From contig NZ_CP038439.1 in assembly GCF_004683865.2 (NCBI RefSeq), positions 2,978,001-3,042,000 on the forward strand: 64,000 nt of DNA, given 5' to 3'. Shown here piece by piece: positions 16,301-24,823 of the stretch; within the stretch, counting starts at the first letter, position 1; every line of letters begins with the position of its first letter. Below the pieces are notes generated by a model. The model saw nothing but the letters and a program-made list of their open reading frames with translations. It searched no databases and was not told where the DNA came from. The DNA comes from Paracoccus liaowanqingii. GTDB taxonomy: Bacteria > Pseudomonadota > Alphaproteobacteria > Rhodobacterales > Rhodobacteraceae. Position numbers and translations under genes: made by a program.

Positions 16301-19083
16301 AGCAGGTCCAGCGCGGTGGCGATGTCCGGGCGGTCCGCCCCCGCCGGGGGCAGGCCCAAGCGCAGGGCCAGCGCGCGGCGGGCCTCGGCGGAGGCGGTGC
16401 GGGCCATCCGCAGGGCGCGGGCAGCGGCCAGATAGCGGTCCTGCCAGGCAAAGGACCACGCGCCCCGGTCCAGCAGCGACAACGGCCCCGCCGGATCCAG
16501 GTCGCGGATGCTGCGATGGCGCGTGCCCAGGTCGGCGGCCAGATCCCGCAGGCGCGCCCAGCCCTCGGCGTCATGGCTGTCCTTGTTGTCGAAGCGCAGC
16601 GCAAAGCCCGGGCCGCCCGCCGCCACCCGGCCGATGGCCTGGAAGACGCTGAAGCCTTGCGTGCCGGGGCGGTGCAGCGCGTCGACATAGGCGTTCAGCT
16701 GGTCGCGGGTCAGCCGCAGGTCCTCGGCCACGCGCACCCAGTCCTGCGCCGCGGCGGCGCTGGCGCGGTCCCAGGACCGGCCCAGCTGGGCCAGGACGGT
16801 CTTGCGGTCGGCCTTGTTGGAATGCAGCTCCAGCACCGCCTCGCCCAGCCCGGTGCGGGTCAGGCGGCGATGCACCACGTCCAGCGCGGCGGATTTCTCG
16901 GCCACGAACAGCACGGTCCGGCCCCGGCCCAGCTGGTCGGCGATGATATTGGCGATGGTCTGGCTTTTCCCGGTGCCGGGCGGGCCGATCAGCACGAAGT
17001 CGCGCCCCTCGGCCGCCGCCAGCACCGCCGACAGCTGCGAGCTGTCGGCGGCCAGCGGCGCCAGCAGATCCCCCGGCCCGTGCCTGCGGTCGATCTCGGC
17101 GGGGCGCGGCAGCGGGGAGGCCGCGCCCGCGAAGGCCTCGGAGGGGTTGTCGACCAGATGCGCCACCAGCCGGCTTTCGCGCAGGCTGTCGGTTCGGTCG
17201 ACCAGATCCTTCCACATCAGGTACTTGGCAAACGAGAATGTCGACAGCGCGACATCCTCGACCACCTCGAACCCCGCCACGTCGCGGACCCGCGCGCGCA
17301 GGATTTCGATGATGCGGGCGATGTCCAGGCCGCTGTCGTCGCGCGGCAGGTCGCCCTCCAGCTCGGGGATGCGCAGCTCGAAATCGCGCTTGAGCATCTC
17401 CAGCAGGGTGGCGTTGATGCGGACCTCGTCCTCCAGCTGGCCAAGCCGGAATTCGGACTGGGCCGAGCGGCGGTCCAGCCGCGCGGGCAGCAGCAGCAGC
17501 GGCGCGCGATAGCTGCGCGCCTCGTCGCCGCTGCGCTTCCAGCGCAGGAAGCCCACCGCCAGGAACAGCGTGTTGGTGCCGCCCTCGGACAGGTCGCTGC
17601 GGGACTTGCGATACAGTTCGGTCAGCCGGTCGGTCATGTCGCGGGCCGACAGCGGCACGGCGATCTGGCCCCGCGTCAGCGCGTCCCGCGCCAGATCCCG
17701 GTCGATCCGCAGGGCCTCGTCGGCCGCGATGTCGCGCCCGGAAACCGCGTGCTCGTCCTTCAGCGCCAGCAGGCGGAAGACCTCACCATGGGCCAGCCGG
17801 TCCTCGGTCCCCGAGATGTCGACACACAGCAGCGGCACCGCGCCGCGCGTCTCGCGGAAGTTCAGCAACCGGTTGCCAAGCGACAGGTCCAGAAGCTTGC
17901 GCTGCCAGCGTTCGATGCGGCCCATGGCGGTCGAGGGCGCCTCGACCGACAGCTCGCCCGGCAGCAGGCCCAGATCCAGCGGGCGCGGCAGAGCGGCGGG
18001 CTGGGCCGCACCCTCGTCCGGGGCGCTGCCGTCCTGGGGCCGGTGGCTGGCCAGGGGCCGGATGCGGGCGGCGCGGGCGCGGTTGATGTCGACCGCCTGC
18101 AGGAATTCCGCCTCGCGCGCCTCGGACAGGCGGTCGCGGCCCTGCGCCGCCGCCTCCTCGAAGCCGATGGCGGGGCGCTTGGTCAGCAGCGTGGTCTCGA
18201 CCGCCACGAACTCGCGGGCGACCAGCGCCTTGCGGACCGCGACCACGTCGGGCTCGACCAGCTGCCCGAAATCCCGGGCGACCAGCCACACGCCCACCCA
18301 GGCATGGCCTTCGGCGAACAGGACCGCCGTGTTCAGCCCCGCCGCCTCGTAGGCCGCGGCCAGCAGCAGGCTGCTGTCGAGGCAGGTCGCCAGCCCCTCG
18401 CGGGCGATGCGGTCGGGATCGCGGATCTTCTGGCCCGCCTGTTCGAACGAGGCCGGGGGCACCGCATAGGTCAGCCCCATCCCGGTGGCTGCCGACCAGA
18501 TCGCCCCGGCCAGCATCCAGACCCGCAGCGGATCGCCCGACTGATAGCCGTCCATCGCGCCCGACAGGCCCGCCGCCTCCAAGAGCCGCCCCGCCTCCTT
18601 CAGCAGCCGGGCGACGGCGGGCTGGTTGGGCGAGACGAAGGCCGCCAGGATGTTGTCCATCTGGCCCAGCCCGCCCCATTCGTCGCGCGCCAGCATCTCG
18701 AGGGGATGGGTGGTCGTGACCTGGTCCAGACCGCGGGCCGACAGGTGGAACTGCATCTGCCCGATCTCGGCCTCGTCCAGCCCGGCCAGCAGGGCGGTGT
18801 CCAGCGCGCAGTCCAGATCGCCCAGCTGGATGACGGCCCCCGGCGCGATGCGGTCGATGACCCAGGTCTTCTCGCGCAGGATGCCGGGGCGGGCCGACAG
18901 GGTCAGGCGCAGATCCAGGACCGGATTCGGCCCCGGGTTCTCGATCCCCAGGGCCTTGACGATCGCGACCCCGTTCTGGGCCGAGGCGAAGTTGACCTTG
19001 GTGGCCAGCACGGGATGCAGGACCAGCCCGGCCCGCAGGGCGGCGGGGTCGGTCGGTCGGATGATCGAGGGCTGGTCCTGCAT
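13330..19083 (-). CDS. Giant DUF4011/DUF3320 helicase-nuclease with transglutaminase-like region
   Basis: A 1,917-residue multidomain protein. In order: a transglutaminase-like core (CLDSSLLLAAAYEAAGL with C234, then EGHAWVGVWL with H260); a DUF4011-like start at about 390 (RWQRKLLDLSLGNRLLNFR); and an SF1 helicase with Walker A GPPGTGKS at 700-707, Walker B-type IFDEAS near 1314, GDPKQLPP, WHYRSRDEALIAFSNHFYY and RLNVAVTRARSEL near 1552. Next comes a Vsr/MTES_1575-like nuclease region at about 1610-1710 (GVSGFRIDLGV, VECDGARYHSS), and finally a DUF3320-like end near 1830. ATG 19083 is chosen as the first start before the conserved N-terminus; the ribosome site is weak (GAAAG). The frame is intact and codon use matches its neighbours. 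Helicase-Vsr architectures are often associated with DNA repair or anti-phage defence, but its role here is unproven. Confidence 0.9.
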   Translation of the reverse strand: MQDQPSIIRPTDPAALRAGLVLHPVLATKVNFASAQNGVAIVKALGIENPGPNPVLDLRLTLSARPGILREKTWVIDRIAPGAVIQLGDLDCALDTALLAGLDEAEIGQMQFHLSARGLDQVTTTHPLEMLARDEWGGLGQMDNILAAFVSPNQPAVARLLKEAGRLLEAAGLSGAMDGYQSGDPLRVWMLAGAIWSAATGMGLTYAVPPASFEQAGQKIRDPDRIAREGLATCLDSSLLLAAAYEAAGLNTAVLFAEGHAWVGVWLVARDFGQLVEPDVVAVRKALVAREFVAVETTLLTKRPAIGFEEAAAQGRDRLSEAREAEFLQAVDINRARAARIRPLASHRPQDGSAPDEGAAQPAALPRPLDLGLLPGELSVEAPSTAMGRIERWQRKLLDLSLGNRLLNFRETRGAVPLLCVDISGTEDRLAHGEVFRLLALKDEHAVSGRDIAADEALRIDRDLARDALTRGQIAVPLSARDMTDRLTELYRKSRSDLSEGGTNTLFLAVGFLRWKRSGDEARSYRAPLLLLPARLDRRSAQSEFRLGQLEDEVRINATLLEMLKRDFELRIPELEGDLPRDDSGLDIARIIEILRARVRDVAGFEVVEDVALSTFSFAKYLMWKDLVDRTDSLRESRLVAHLVDNPSEAFAGAASPLPRPAEIDRRHGPGDLLAPLAADSSQLSAVLAAAEGRDFVLIGPPGTGKSQTIANIIADQLGRGRTVLFVAEKSAALDVVHRRLTRTGLGEAVLELHSNKADRKTVLAQLGRSWDRASAAAAQDWVRVAEDLRLTRDQLNAYVDALHRPGTQGFSVFQAIGRVAAGGPGFALRFDNKDSHDAEGWARLRDLAADLGTRHRSIRDLDPAGPLSLLDRGAWSFAWQDRYLAAARALRMARTASAEARRALALRLGLPPAGADRPDIATALDLLAGRRLDGPGIAPDALRDPQQARGQLDALAQAIARAAQARAGLSARYPDAALPDMPLEALELQWREALARSWPFGGMAQGRLRRLLQGYAASGKADPARDLPALRLLLRAQAEIAGSELRTLPGFAGEASDIARIGAELDAAAGYLDLERQLYAAGFPAAALKDQRPQLAQPSGGDLAPLLLALRDAGAAAARAGAEFADLGGTLPPGGAALLAGLEDLQGRFGDWLKWRATREAATRAGLAPLVRALEEGADIPDAARAFEQAYMAWWLRPAMDADPCLRGFAHWEHDALIARFRALDDALSQLAAPEVMRRLGNDLPARDAVPRNSELGGLRHQLGLQRPTRAIRSLIADMPGSFARLAPCVLMSPLSVAQYLPAGQAQFDLVIFDEASQISTWDAIGAIARGRQAIIVGDPKQLPPTNFFGRTDEGTEDGAELAEFEKDMPSILDEVAAAGIPTLRLSWHYRSRDEALIAFSNHFYYDGGLVTFPSADATRDAVRLHRVAGVYQRGKGATNPVEARAIVDFIRRRLTGWLRLPEGDRPTLGVITFNSQQQSLILDLLDAARKADPRLEWFFADERDEPVIVKNVENIQGDERDVMLFSITFGPDPGGRLTMNFGAMNKDGGERRLNVAVTRARSELHVFASIGADQIDTMRTRARGVADLRAFLDFADRGAVALAARDSGSLGPVESPFEEAVRDALAARGWQVHSQIGVSGFRIDLGVRHPDHAGVWLAGVECDGARYHSSATARDRDRIRQAVLEGLGWSILRIWSTDWFRTPAATLQRIDDRLQALLTDDRARRAEVAEVIADEPDLPEEAPLPEEVPAPPEGADLPDGAEVRPDPDRFFDDDYTPELRRLMQQVVDAHGPLPEASLARRISQLHGWQRTGARIQTRITALQDRFDHTVEDGVRFLWTTGRAGDPVAFRGMDDRPLRDISRFEIAEVIDRHVDRIGTAEDPALELARLMGIARLSRDARDYLSACLDWRQASRT

Positions 19084-19178
19084 GATCTGGCTTTCAGAAA
19101 GGTCGTGTCGGGCAGGACGGCAGGGCCATCCGCAAGGGCGCCGCCGCAAAAGCGAGCCGGAGGACCGGTTTAGCCCAA

Positions 19179-19197
19179 ATTGCAGGCAGGCTGCAAT
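19179..19197. promoter_or_regulatory. Palindrome upstream of the giant helicase gene
   Basis: ATTGCAG-GCAGG-CTGCAAT, a perfect inverted repeat with 7-base arms, 96 bases before the helicase start codon. Its position suits an operator or leader hairpin; the binding factor is unknown. Confidence 0.4.
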
Positions 19198-19299
19198 GCG
19201 GCGAACGGGGCCCATCGTCAGCGTCGGTGGGGAATGGGGGGCCGGGACGATCGTCGACCGGCGGGCGGGGATGTCCGGGAACCAGGTTCCCGACAGGGG

Positions 19300-19326
19300 G
19301 GCCGGCGCGGATGTCCCGCGCCGGCC
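19300..19326 (-). terminator. Terminator hairpin of the peptide ABC operon
   Basis: A perfect 11-base stem (GGCCGGCGCGG and its complement) with a 5-base loop, beginning 9 bases after the stop of the last gene of the operon. No T-tract follows. Confidence 0.6.
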
Positions 19327-19334
19327 CCGCGGTC

Positions 19335-21140
19335 TCAGCTGGCCATCACGAAATGCCGGTCCGAGACCTCGCGCCACTGGCGCTGCGGCGGCTGGAAGCC
19401 CAGGGGGCGGACGGGACTTTTCAGCTCGTCGATCTCGCCGCCGCGGCGCAGGCCCCGGCGGGCGGGATCGGGGATGGGCACGGCCTCGATCAGCCGGCGG
19501 GTATAGGGGTGCTGCGGATCGGCAAAGATCGCCTCGCGCGGGCCGATCTCGACGATCTCGCCCAGATACATGACCGCGACGCGGTGGCTGACGCGTTCCA
19601 CGACCGCCATGTCGTGGCTGATGAACAGATAGGCGATCTTGAGCCGTTCCTGCAGGTCCATCAACAGGTTGCAGACCTGCGCCTTGATCGACACGTCCAG
19701 CGCGGACACGCTTTCATCGGCCACGATCACCTTGGGGTTCAGCCCCAGGACACGCGCGATGGCGATCCGCTGGCGCTGCCCGCCGCTGAACTCGTGCGGA
19801 TAGCGGTCCATCATCGAGCCGTCCAGACCGACCTGGCGCAGCAGCTCGGCGGCCCGCACCCGCGCGCCCGCGCGGTCGGCCAGCTTGTGGGTGACGATGG
19901 GCTCGATCACCGTCTGGCCCACCGTCATGCGGGGGTTCAGGCTGGAGAAGGGGTCCTGGAAGATCATCTGCCCCGACCGGCGCATCCGGCGCAGATCGCC
20001 GCCGCTGGCGGTCAGCACGTCGAACCCGTCCAGCCGGACCGCTCCCGCCTCCGGCTGGACCAGCCGCAGGATCGACCGGCCCGTGGTGGATTTCCCGCAG
20101 CCCGATTCGCCCACCAGCGACAGCGTCTCGCCCTGCCAGAGATCGAAGGACACGTCCTCGACCGCATGGACCTTGCCCGTGGGCCGGCCCAGCAGGTCCG
20201 AGCCGCTTCCGAATCGGGTCACCAGGTTCTTCACCGACAGCACGGGGGTCGCGCTGCGGTCCACGCTGTCCACCACGGCGGGCTGGGGCGTGATGACGCC
20301 GCTGTCCATGTCGACCGATGGAAAGCGCAGCGGCCAGTCCTGCCCCCGCATCTGCCCAAGGCGCGGCACGGCGGCCAGCAGCGCGCGGGTATAGGGATGG
20401 CGGGCATCGGTGAACAGATCGGCGGTGGCGCCGGTCTCGACATGGTCGCCGCGATACATGACGACCGTGCGGTCGGCGATCTCGGCCACCACGCCCATGT
20501 CATGGGTGATGAACAGGACGGCCATGCCCTGCTCCTCCTGGATCTCCTTGATCAGGTCCAGGATCTGGCCCTGGATGGTCACGTCCAGCGCGGTCGTGGG
20601 CTCGTCCGCGATCAACAGGCGCGGGCGGGCGGCCAGCGCCATGGCGATCATCACCCGCTGGCGCATCCCGCCCGAGAACTGGTGCGGGTATTCCTCCATC
20701 CGCGCCGCGGCATTGGGGATGCGCACCCGGTCCATCAGGCGCAGCACCTCGGCCCGGACCTGGTCGCGGGCGACCTTGCCGTGGCGGATCAGCAGTTCCG
20801 CGATCTGGCGGCCCACGGTGAAGACCGGGTTCAGCGAGGTCATGGGTTCCTGGAAGATCATCGCGATCTCGTTGCCGCGCACGGACCGCATCTCGGCCTC
20901 GGACAGGGCCAGCAGATCGCGCCCGTCCAGCAGCACCTGCCCCGAGACGCGGGCTCGGCTGTCCAGAAGGCCCATGATCGACAGCGAGGTGACGCTTTTG
21001 CCCGACCCGCTTTCGCCGACGATGGCGACGGTCTCTCCGGGTTGGACGTCGAAGGTGATGTCGCGGATGACCTCCTTCCAGCCGTCCTCGGTCTTGAAGG
21101 CGGTGGTCAGCCCGCGCAGGGACAGGATCGGTTGGGTCAT
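19335..21140 (-). CDS. Peptide ABC transporter ATPase with two fused nucleotide-binding domains
   Basis: A 601-residue cytoplasmic ATPase joining a DppD-like and a DppF-like domain, as in GsiA. The first domain has Walker A GESGSGKS (42-49), signature FSGGMRQRVMIA and Walker B LLIADEPTTALDV. The second has Walker A GESGCGKS (about 344-351), signature FSGGQRQRIAIA and Walker B VIVADESVSALDV. Both domains have the oligopeptide-type C-terminal extension. ATG 21140 follows GGAGGTGA, which overlaps the stop region of the preceding ggt gene; ATG 21158 would lie inside that gene. It energises the two permeases at 22941-24757. Confidence 0.95.
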   Translation of the reverse strand: MTQPILSLRGLTTAFKTEDGWKEVIRDITFDVQPGETVAIVGESGSGKSVTSLSIMGLLDSRARVSGQVLLDGRDLLALSEAEMRSVRGNEIAMIFQEPMTSLNPVFTVGRQIAELLIRHGKVARDQVRAEVLRLMDRVRIPNAAARMEEYPHQFSGGMRQRVMIAMALAARPRLLIADEPTTALDVTIQGQILDLIKEIQEEQGMAVLFITHDMGVVAEIADRTVVMYRGDHVETGATADLFTDARHPYTRALLAAVPRLGQMRGQDWPLRFPSVDMDSGVITPQPAVVDSVDRSATPVLSVKNLVTRFGSGSDLLGRPTGKVHAVEDVSFDLWQGETLSLVGESGCGKSTTGRSILRLVQPEAGAVRLDGFDVLTASGGDLRRMRRSGQMIFQDPFSSLNPRMTVGQTVIEPIVTHKLADRAGARVRAAELLRQVGLDGSMMDRYPHEFSGGQRQRIAIARVLGLNPKVIVADESVSALDVSIKAQVCNLLMDLQERLKIAYLFISHDMAVVERVSHRVAVMYLGEIVEIGPREAIFADPQHPYTRRLIEAVPIPDPARRGLRRGGEIDELKSPVRPLGFQPPQRQWREVSDRHFVMAS

Positions 21141-21141
21141 G

Positions 21142-22923
21142 TCACCTCCCCGCCGCATAGGCTTGCATCAGGCGCGGGGTCGCCGCCGCGCGCAGCAGGC
21201 CGTCCGCATCGCGGCTGGCCGCCGTCAGCCGGCCGATGTCCCACGGGCCGGTGACGGTCACGTCATGGCCGCGCCGGCGCAGCTCGGCGATGGTGGCCTC
21301 GCCCACGCGATCCTCGATCAGCATGCCGCCCGGCGCCGCCGTGCGCGGATGGAACGAGGCGGGGAAATGCGTCGAATGGAACAGCGGCGCGTCGATGGCG
21401 GCCTGCAGGTTCGGCTCGAAATGGACGTGGCGCAGGAAGAAGACCAGCTGCCATTGGTCCTGCTGATCGCCGCCGGGCGTGCCGAAAGCCAGATGCGGCA
21501 CCCCGTCCCGCAGCGCCAGCGAGGGCGTCAGCGTCGTGCGCGGACGCCGCCCCGGTTCCAGCGAGGTGGGCAGGCCCGGCTCCAGCCAGAACATCTGCGC
21601 CCGGCTGTTCAGGCAGAAGCCCAGATCCGGGATGATCGGCGAGGATTGCAGCCAGCCGCCCGACGGCGTGGTCGACACCATGTTCCCCCACCGGTCGATC
21701 ACGTCGATATGGACCGTGTCGCCGCGCTTTTCCGACAGATGCGCCATGGTCGGCTCGTAGACCGCGCCCTTGCCCATGCCGTCCAGCAGGGCGAGCGTGC
21801 GGGCGCGCTGATCCTCATAGCCCGGCACGGTGCCGGGGCGCAGGTCCAAGGATGCCCTGTCACCGATCAGGGTGCGACGCTCGGCGGCATAGGCGTCCGA
21901 CAGCAGCGCCTGCATCGGCACCTCGTGGCGGTCGGGGTCGCCGTAATAGACCTCGCGGTCGGCATAGGACAGCTTCATCGTCTCGATGACGGTATGGACG
22001 AAATCGGGGCCGTTCGGGTCCATGGCGGCAATGTCGATGCCCTCAAGGATCTTCAGCCCCTGCAGCAGCACCGGCCCCTGACCCCAAGGGCCGGTCTTGG
22101 CGATGGTCCAGTCGTGATAGCTGGCCCAGGTCGGTTCCTCGGTCGTGGCGCTGTAGCCCGCCATGTCCTCGGCCGTCAGCACGCCGCGATGCTTGCGGCC
22201 GCTGCCATCCATCACCTCGGTCGTCTTGCAGAAGCGGTCGATCGCCTCGGCCACGAAGCCGCGATAGAAGGCGTCGCGGGCAGCCTCGATCCCGGCCTCG
22301 CGGGTGGGCGCGGCCTCCGCCGCGTGAACGATGCGGTCATAGGTGTCGGCCAGCACAGGGTTCTTGAACAGCGCATGGGCCTGGGGCGCCTGGCCCCCCG
22401 GCAGCCAGGTGGCATGCGAAGTGGGCCATTCGGCTTCGAAGAACCCGGCCAGCCCGCTGATGGAGTCCGCCACGCGGGGCAGCATCGGGTGGCCGTGCCG
22501 GGCATAGTGGATGGCGGGGGCCAGCACCTCGGCCACGCTCATCGTGCCGTGGTCGCGCAGCATCAGCATCCAGCCGTCGAAGGCGCCGGGAATGACGGTC
22601 GCCAGAAGCCCGTTGCCGGGGATCAGGTCCAGCCCCTCGGCGCGGTAATGCGCGATCGTGGCGCCGGCGGGGGCCGGGCCTTGCGCGCAGATCACCTGCG
22701 TCTTGCCGGTCTTTGCCGAATGGATGATCGCGGGCAGATCGCCCGCCGGGCCATTCAGATGCGGCTCGACGATCTGCAGCACGAAGCCGGTGGCGACGGC
22801 GGCGTCGAAGGCGTTGCCACCCTTTTCCAGCATGCTCATCCCCACGGCGGTGGCGATCCAGTGGGTCGAGGTGACGACGCCGAAGGTGCCGGCGATCTCG
22901 GGACGGGTGGTGAATTGGGTCAT
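21142..22923 (-). CDS. ggt: Gamma-glutamyltransferase family protein inside a peptide transport operon
   Basis: A 593-residue Ntn hydrolase of the gamma-glutamyltransferase family, which cleaves gamma-glutamyl bonds such as in glutathione after self-processing. The processing-site threonine is visible in KRGDTVHIDVIDRWGNMVS, with N-terminal MLEKGGNAFDAAVA and C-terminal GTPGGDQQ as family marks. There is no signal peptide, so unlike E. coli Ggt it should act in the cytoplasm on imported substrates. It lies between the permease and ATPase genes of a GsiA-like transporter (17 bases after the permease stop), which suggests the transporter brings in gamma-glutamyl peptides. Substrate specificity is inferred. 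Confidence 0.93.
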   Translation of the reverse strand: MTQFTTRPEIAGTFGVVTSTHWIATAVGMSMLEKGGNAFDAAVATGFVLQIVEPHLNGPAGDLPAIIHSAKTGKTQVICAQGPAPAGATIAHYRAEGLDLIPGNGLLATVIPGAFDGWMLMLRDHGTMSVAEVLAPAIHYARHGHPMLPRVADSISGLAGFFEAEWPTSHATWLPGGQAPQAHALFKNPVLADTYDRIVHAAEAAPTREAGIEAARDAFYRGFVAEAIDRFCKTTEVMDGSGRKHRGVLTAEDMAGYSATTEEPTWASYHDWTIAKTGPWGQGPVLLQGLKILEGIDIAAMDPNGPDFVHTVIETMKLSYADREVYYGDPDRHEVPMQALLSDAYAAERRTLIGDRASLDLRPGTVPGYEDQRARTLALLDGMGKGAVYEPTMAHLSEKRGDTVHIDVIDRWGNMVSTTPSGGWLQSSPIIPDLGFCLNSRAQMFWLEPGLPTSLEPGRRPRTTLTPSLALRDGVPHLAFGTPGGDQQDQWQLVFFLRHVHFEPNLQAAIDAPLFHSTHFPASFHPRTAAPGGMLIEDRVGEATIAELRRRGHDVTVTGPWDIGRLTAASRDADGLLRAAATPRLMQAYAAGR

Positions 22924-22940
22924 GGAAATGTCCTTGGTAT

Positions 22941-23813
22941 TCAGTGCTCGCGCGGGTCCAGCGCATCGCGCAGGCCGTCGCCGATCAGGTTGAAGCCGAT
23001 CACGACCAGAAAGATCGCCGCCCCCGGCCACCACGCCATCCACGGCGCTTGGGTCAGGAAGTTCTTGGCAACGTTCAGCATCGACCCCCAGCTGGGCGCC
23101 GGGGCCTGCTGGCCCAGTCCCAGGAAGGACAGCGAGGCCTCGGCGATGATGGCGGTGGCGACGGTCAGCGTGGCCTGCACGATGATCGGCGGGATGATGT
23201 TGGGCAGGATGTAGCGGCGCATGATCGCCATGTGGCCCAGGCCGATGGCGCGGGCGCCCTCGACGTAATCCTCGGTCTTGACGGACATGACCTGCGCGCG
23301 GGTCAGGCGGATGAAGATCGGCATGGCCGACAGGCCGATGGCGATCATCGCGTTCGACAGGCTGGGCCCCAGGAAGGCGGCCAGCGCGATGGCCATGATC
23401 AGGAAGGGCATCGCCAGCAGCGCATCGGTGAAGCGCGAGATGATCGTGTCGGTCCAGCCGCCGAAATAGCCGGCGATCAGCCCGATGGGCACGCCCGAGG
23501 CCACCGCGATGAAGACCGAGATCACCCCGGCCATCAGGGACGCCTGCGCCCCCCAGATCATCCGCGACAGGATATCGCGCCCGATCTCGTCCGAGCCCAT
23601 CGGGTATTCGGCCGAGGGCGCCAGCCGGATCGCCGTCCAGCTGGTCGCCAGCGGGTCGTCGATGGGCAGGATCGGCGCGGCGATGGCCAGAGCCGCGAAG
23701 AAGGCCACGATGACGCCCCCCACCATGGCCGCGCGGTTGCGGCGGAACTTGGTCCAGAAGCGGCTTTTGGCGCGCGGGGCGGCGGGGGCCAGTTGGGTGT
23801 CGGCGGCGCTCAT
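22941..23813 (-). CDS. Peptide ABC transporter permease (DppC type)
   Basis: A 290-residue inner-membrane permease with a cytoplasmic N-terminus, an early helix (MVGGVIVAFFAALAIAAPI), the DppC-type periplasmic motif YPMGSDEIGRDILSRMIWGAQ and the EAA loop (EGARAIGLGHMAIMRRYILPN) that contacts the ATPase. ATG 23813 overlaps the upstream permease stop as ATGA. It forms the transporter channel with the gene at 23810-24757. Confidence 0.95.
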   Translation of the reverse strand: MSAADTQLAPAAPRAKSRFWTKFRRNRAAMVGGVIVAFFAALAIAAPILPIDDPLATSWTAIRLAPSAEYPMGSDEIGRDILSRMIWGAQASLMAGVISVFIAVASGVPIGLIAGYFGGWTDTIISRFTDALLAMPFLIMAIALAAFLGPSLSNAMIAIGLSAMPIFIRLTRAQVMSVKTEDYVEGARAIGLGHMAIMRRYILPNIIPPIIVQATLTVATAIIAEASLSFLGLGQQAPAPSWGSMLNVAKNFLTQAPWMAWWPGAAIFLVVIGFNLIGDGLRDALDPREH

Positions 23814-24757
23814 AATGCGGCCCTCATCCGGGGGTTCAGAAGGACGCTGAGGACATCCGCGATCAGGTTCATCAGCAGGAAGCCCACGGCGGTGCACAGG
23901 ACCACGCCCTGCACGACGGCATAGTCGCGGTTGAAGACCGCATCGACGATCAGCTTGCCGAAGCCCGGGATGGTGAAGATCTGTTCGGTCAGCACCGCCC
24001 CCGCCAGCAATTCCCCGAACAGCAGCGCGGTCAGGGTGATGACCGGCAGCAGCGCGTTGCGGAACCCGTGCTTCAGGATCACCTCGCGCCGGGTCAGGCC
24101 CTTGGCGCGGGCGGTGCGGATGTAATCCGCGCTCATCACCCCCAGCATGGCCGACCGGGTGTGGCGCATCAGCGTCGCGGCCAGCCCGGTGCCCAGCACG
24201 AAGGCGGGCATGATCATCGTCTGCAACGACCGCCACGGATCGACGAAGGGCGATTCATAGCCCGAGGCCGGCAGCCAGCCCAGATTGACCGAGACCAGAA
24301 GGATCAGCATGATCCCCAGCCAGAAGTTCGGGATCGACAGGCCCGACAGCGCGACGAGGTTCGCGGCCCAGTCCACGGCGGACCCCTTGTTCACGGCGGC
24401 GATGATGCCCGTGGGGATGCCGATCAGGGCGGCGAAGATCATCGCCATCACCGCCAGCTGGATCGTCACCGGCAGCTTCTGCGCGATCAGCGCGGAGACC
24501 GGCTCTCCGGTGCGCAGCGAGGTGCCGAAATCGCCCTGCACGACACCCCCCAGCCAGCGCAGGTACTGGATCGGGATGGGCTGGTCCAGGTTCAGGCTGG
24601 CGCGGATGCGGGCCAGCGTCTCGGGGTCGCGTTCCTCTCCGGCCATGGCCAGCACGGGGTCGCCCGGCAGCAGGTGCTGCAGGCCGAAAACCAGCATCGA
24701 CACGATCAGAAGCGTGGGCAGCGCGATCAGCAGGCGCTTGGCGATATAGATCAGCAT
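23810..24757 (-). CDS. Peptide ABC transporter permease (DppB type)
   Basis: A 315-residue inner-membrane permease. It starts with the classic MLIYIAKRLLIALPTLLIVS helix and has LLPGDPVLAMAG early in the periplasmic part, six hydrophobic segments, and the EAA-type loop (RTARAKGLTRREVILKHGFRN). It follows the solute-binding protein gene by 66 bases and overlaps the next permease by four. Confidence 0.95.
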   Translation of the reverse strand: MLIYIAKRLLIALPTLLIVSMLVFGLQHLLPGDPVLAMAGEERDPETLARIRASLNLDQPIPIQYLRWLGGVVQGDFGTSLRTGEPVSALIAQKLPVTIQLAVMAMIFAALIGIPTGIIAAVNKGSAVDWAANLVALSGLSIPNFWLGIMLILLVSVNLGWLPASGYESPFVDPWRSLQTMIMPAFVLGTGLAATLMRHTRSAMLGVMSADYIRTARAKGLTRREVILKHGFRNALLPVITLTALLFGELLAGAVLTEQIFTIPGFGKLIVDAVFNRDYAVVQGVVLCTAVGFLLMNLIADVLSVLLNPRMRAAL

Positions 24758-24823
24758 GGGGGGGTCCTTTCACCGGTCGGACGGGGGCACGCGGACGCGC
24801 CCCCCGCCAAGGTCGCGCCGGGA

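Noticed and set aside
13462..19173. Very long plus-strand open frame (about 1,900 codons) opposite the giant helicase gene
   Set aside because: It is an antisense shadow in G+C-rich DNA: its translation is Arg/Gln/Gly-rich with no domain, while the minus strand has clear helicase motifs.
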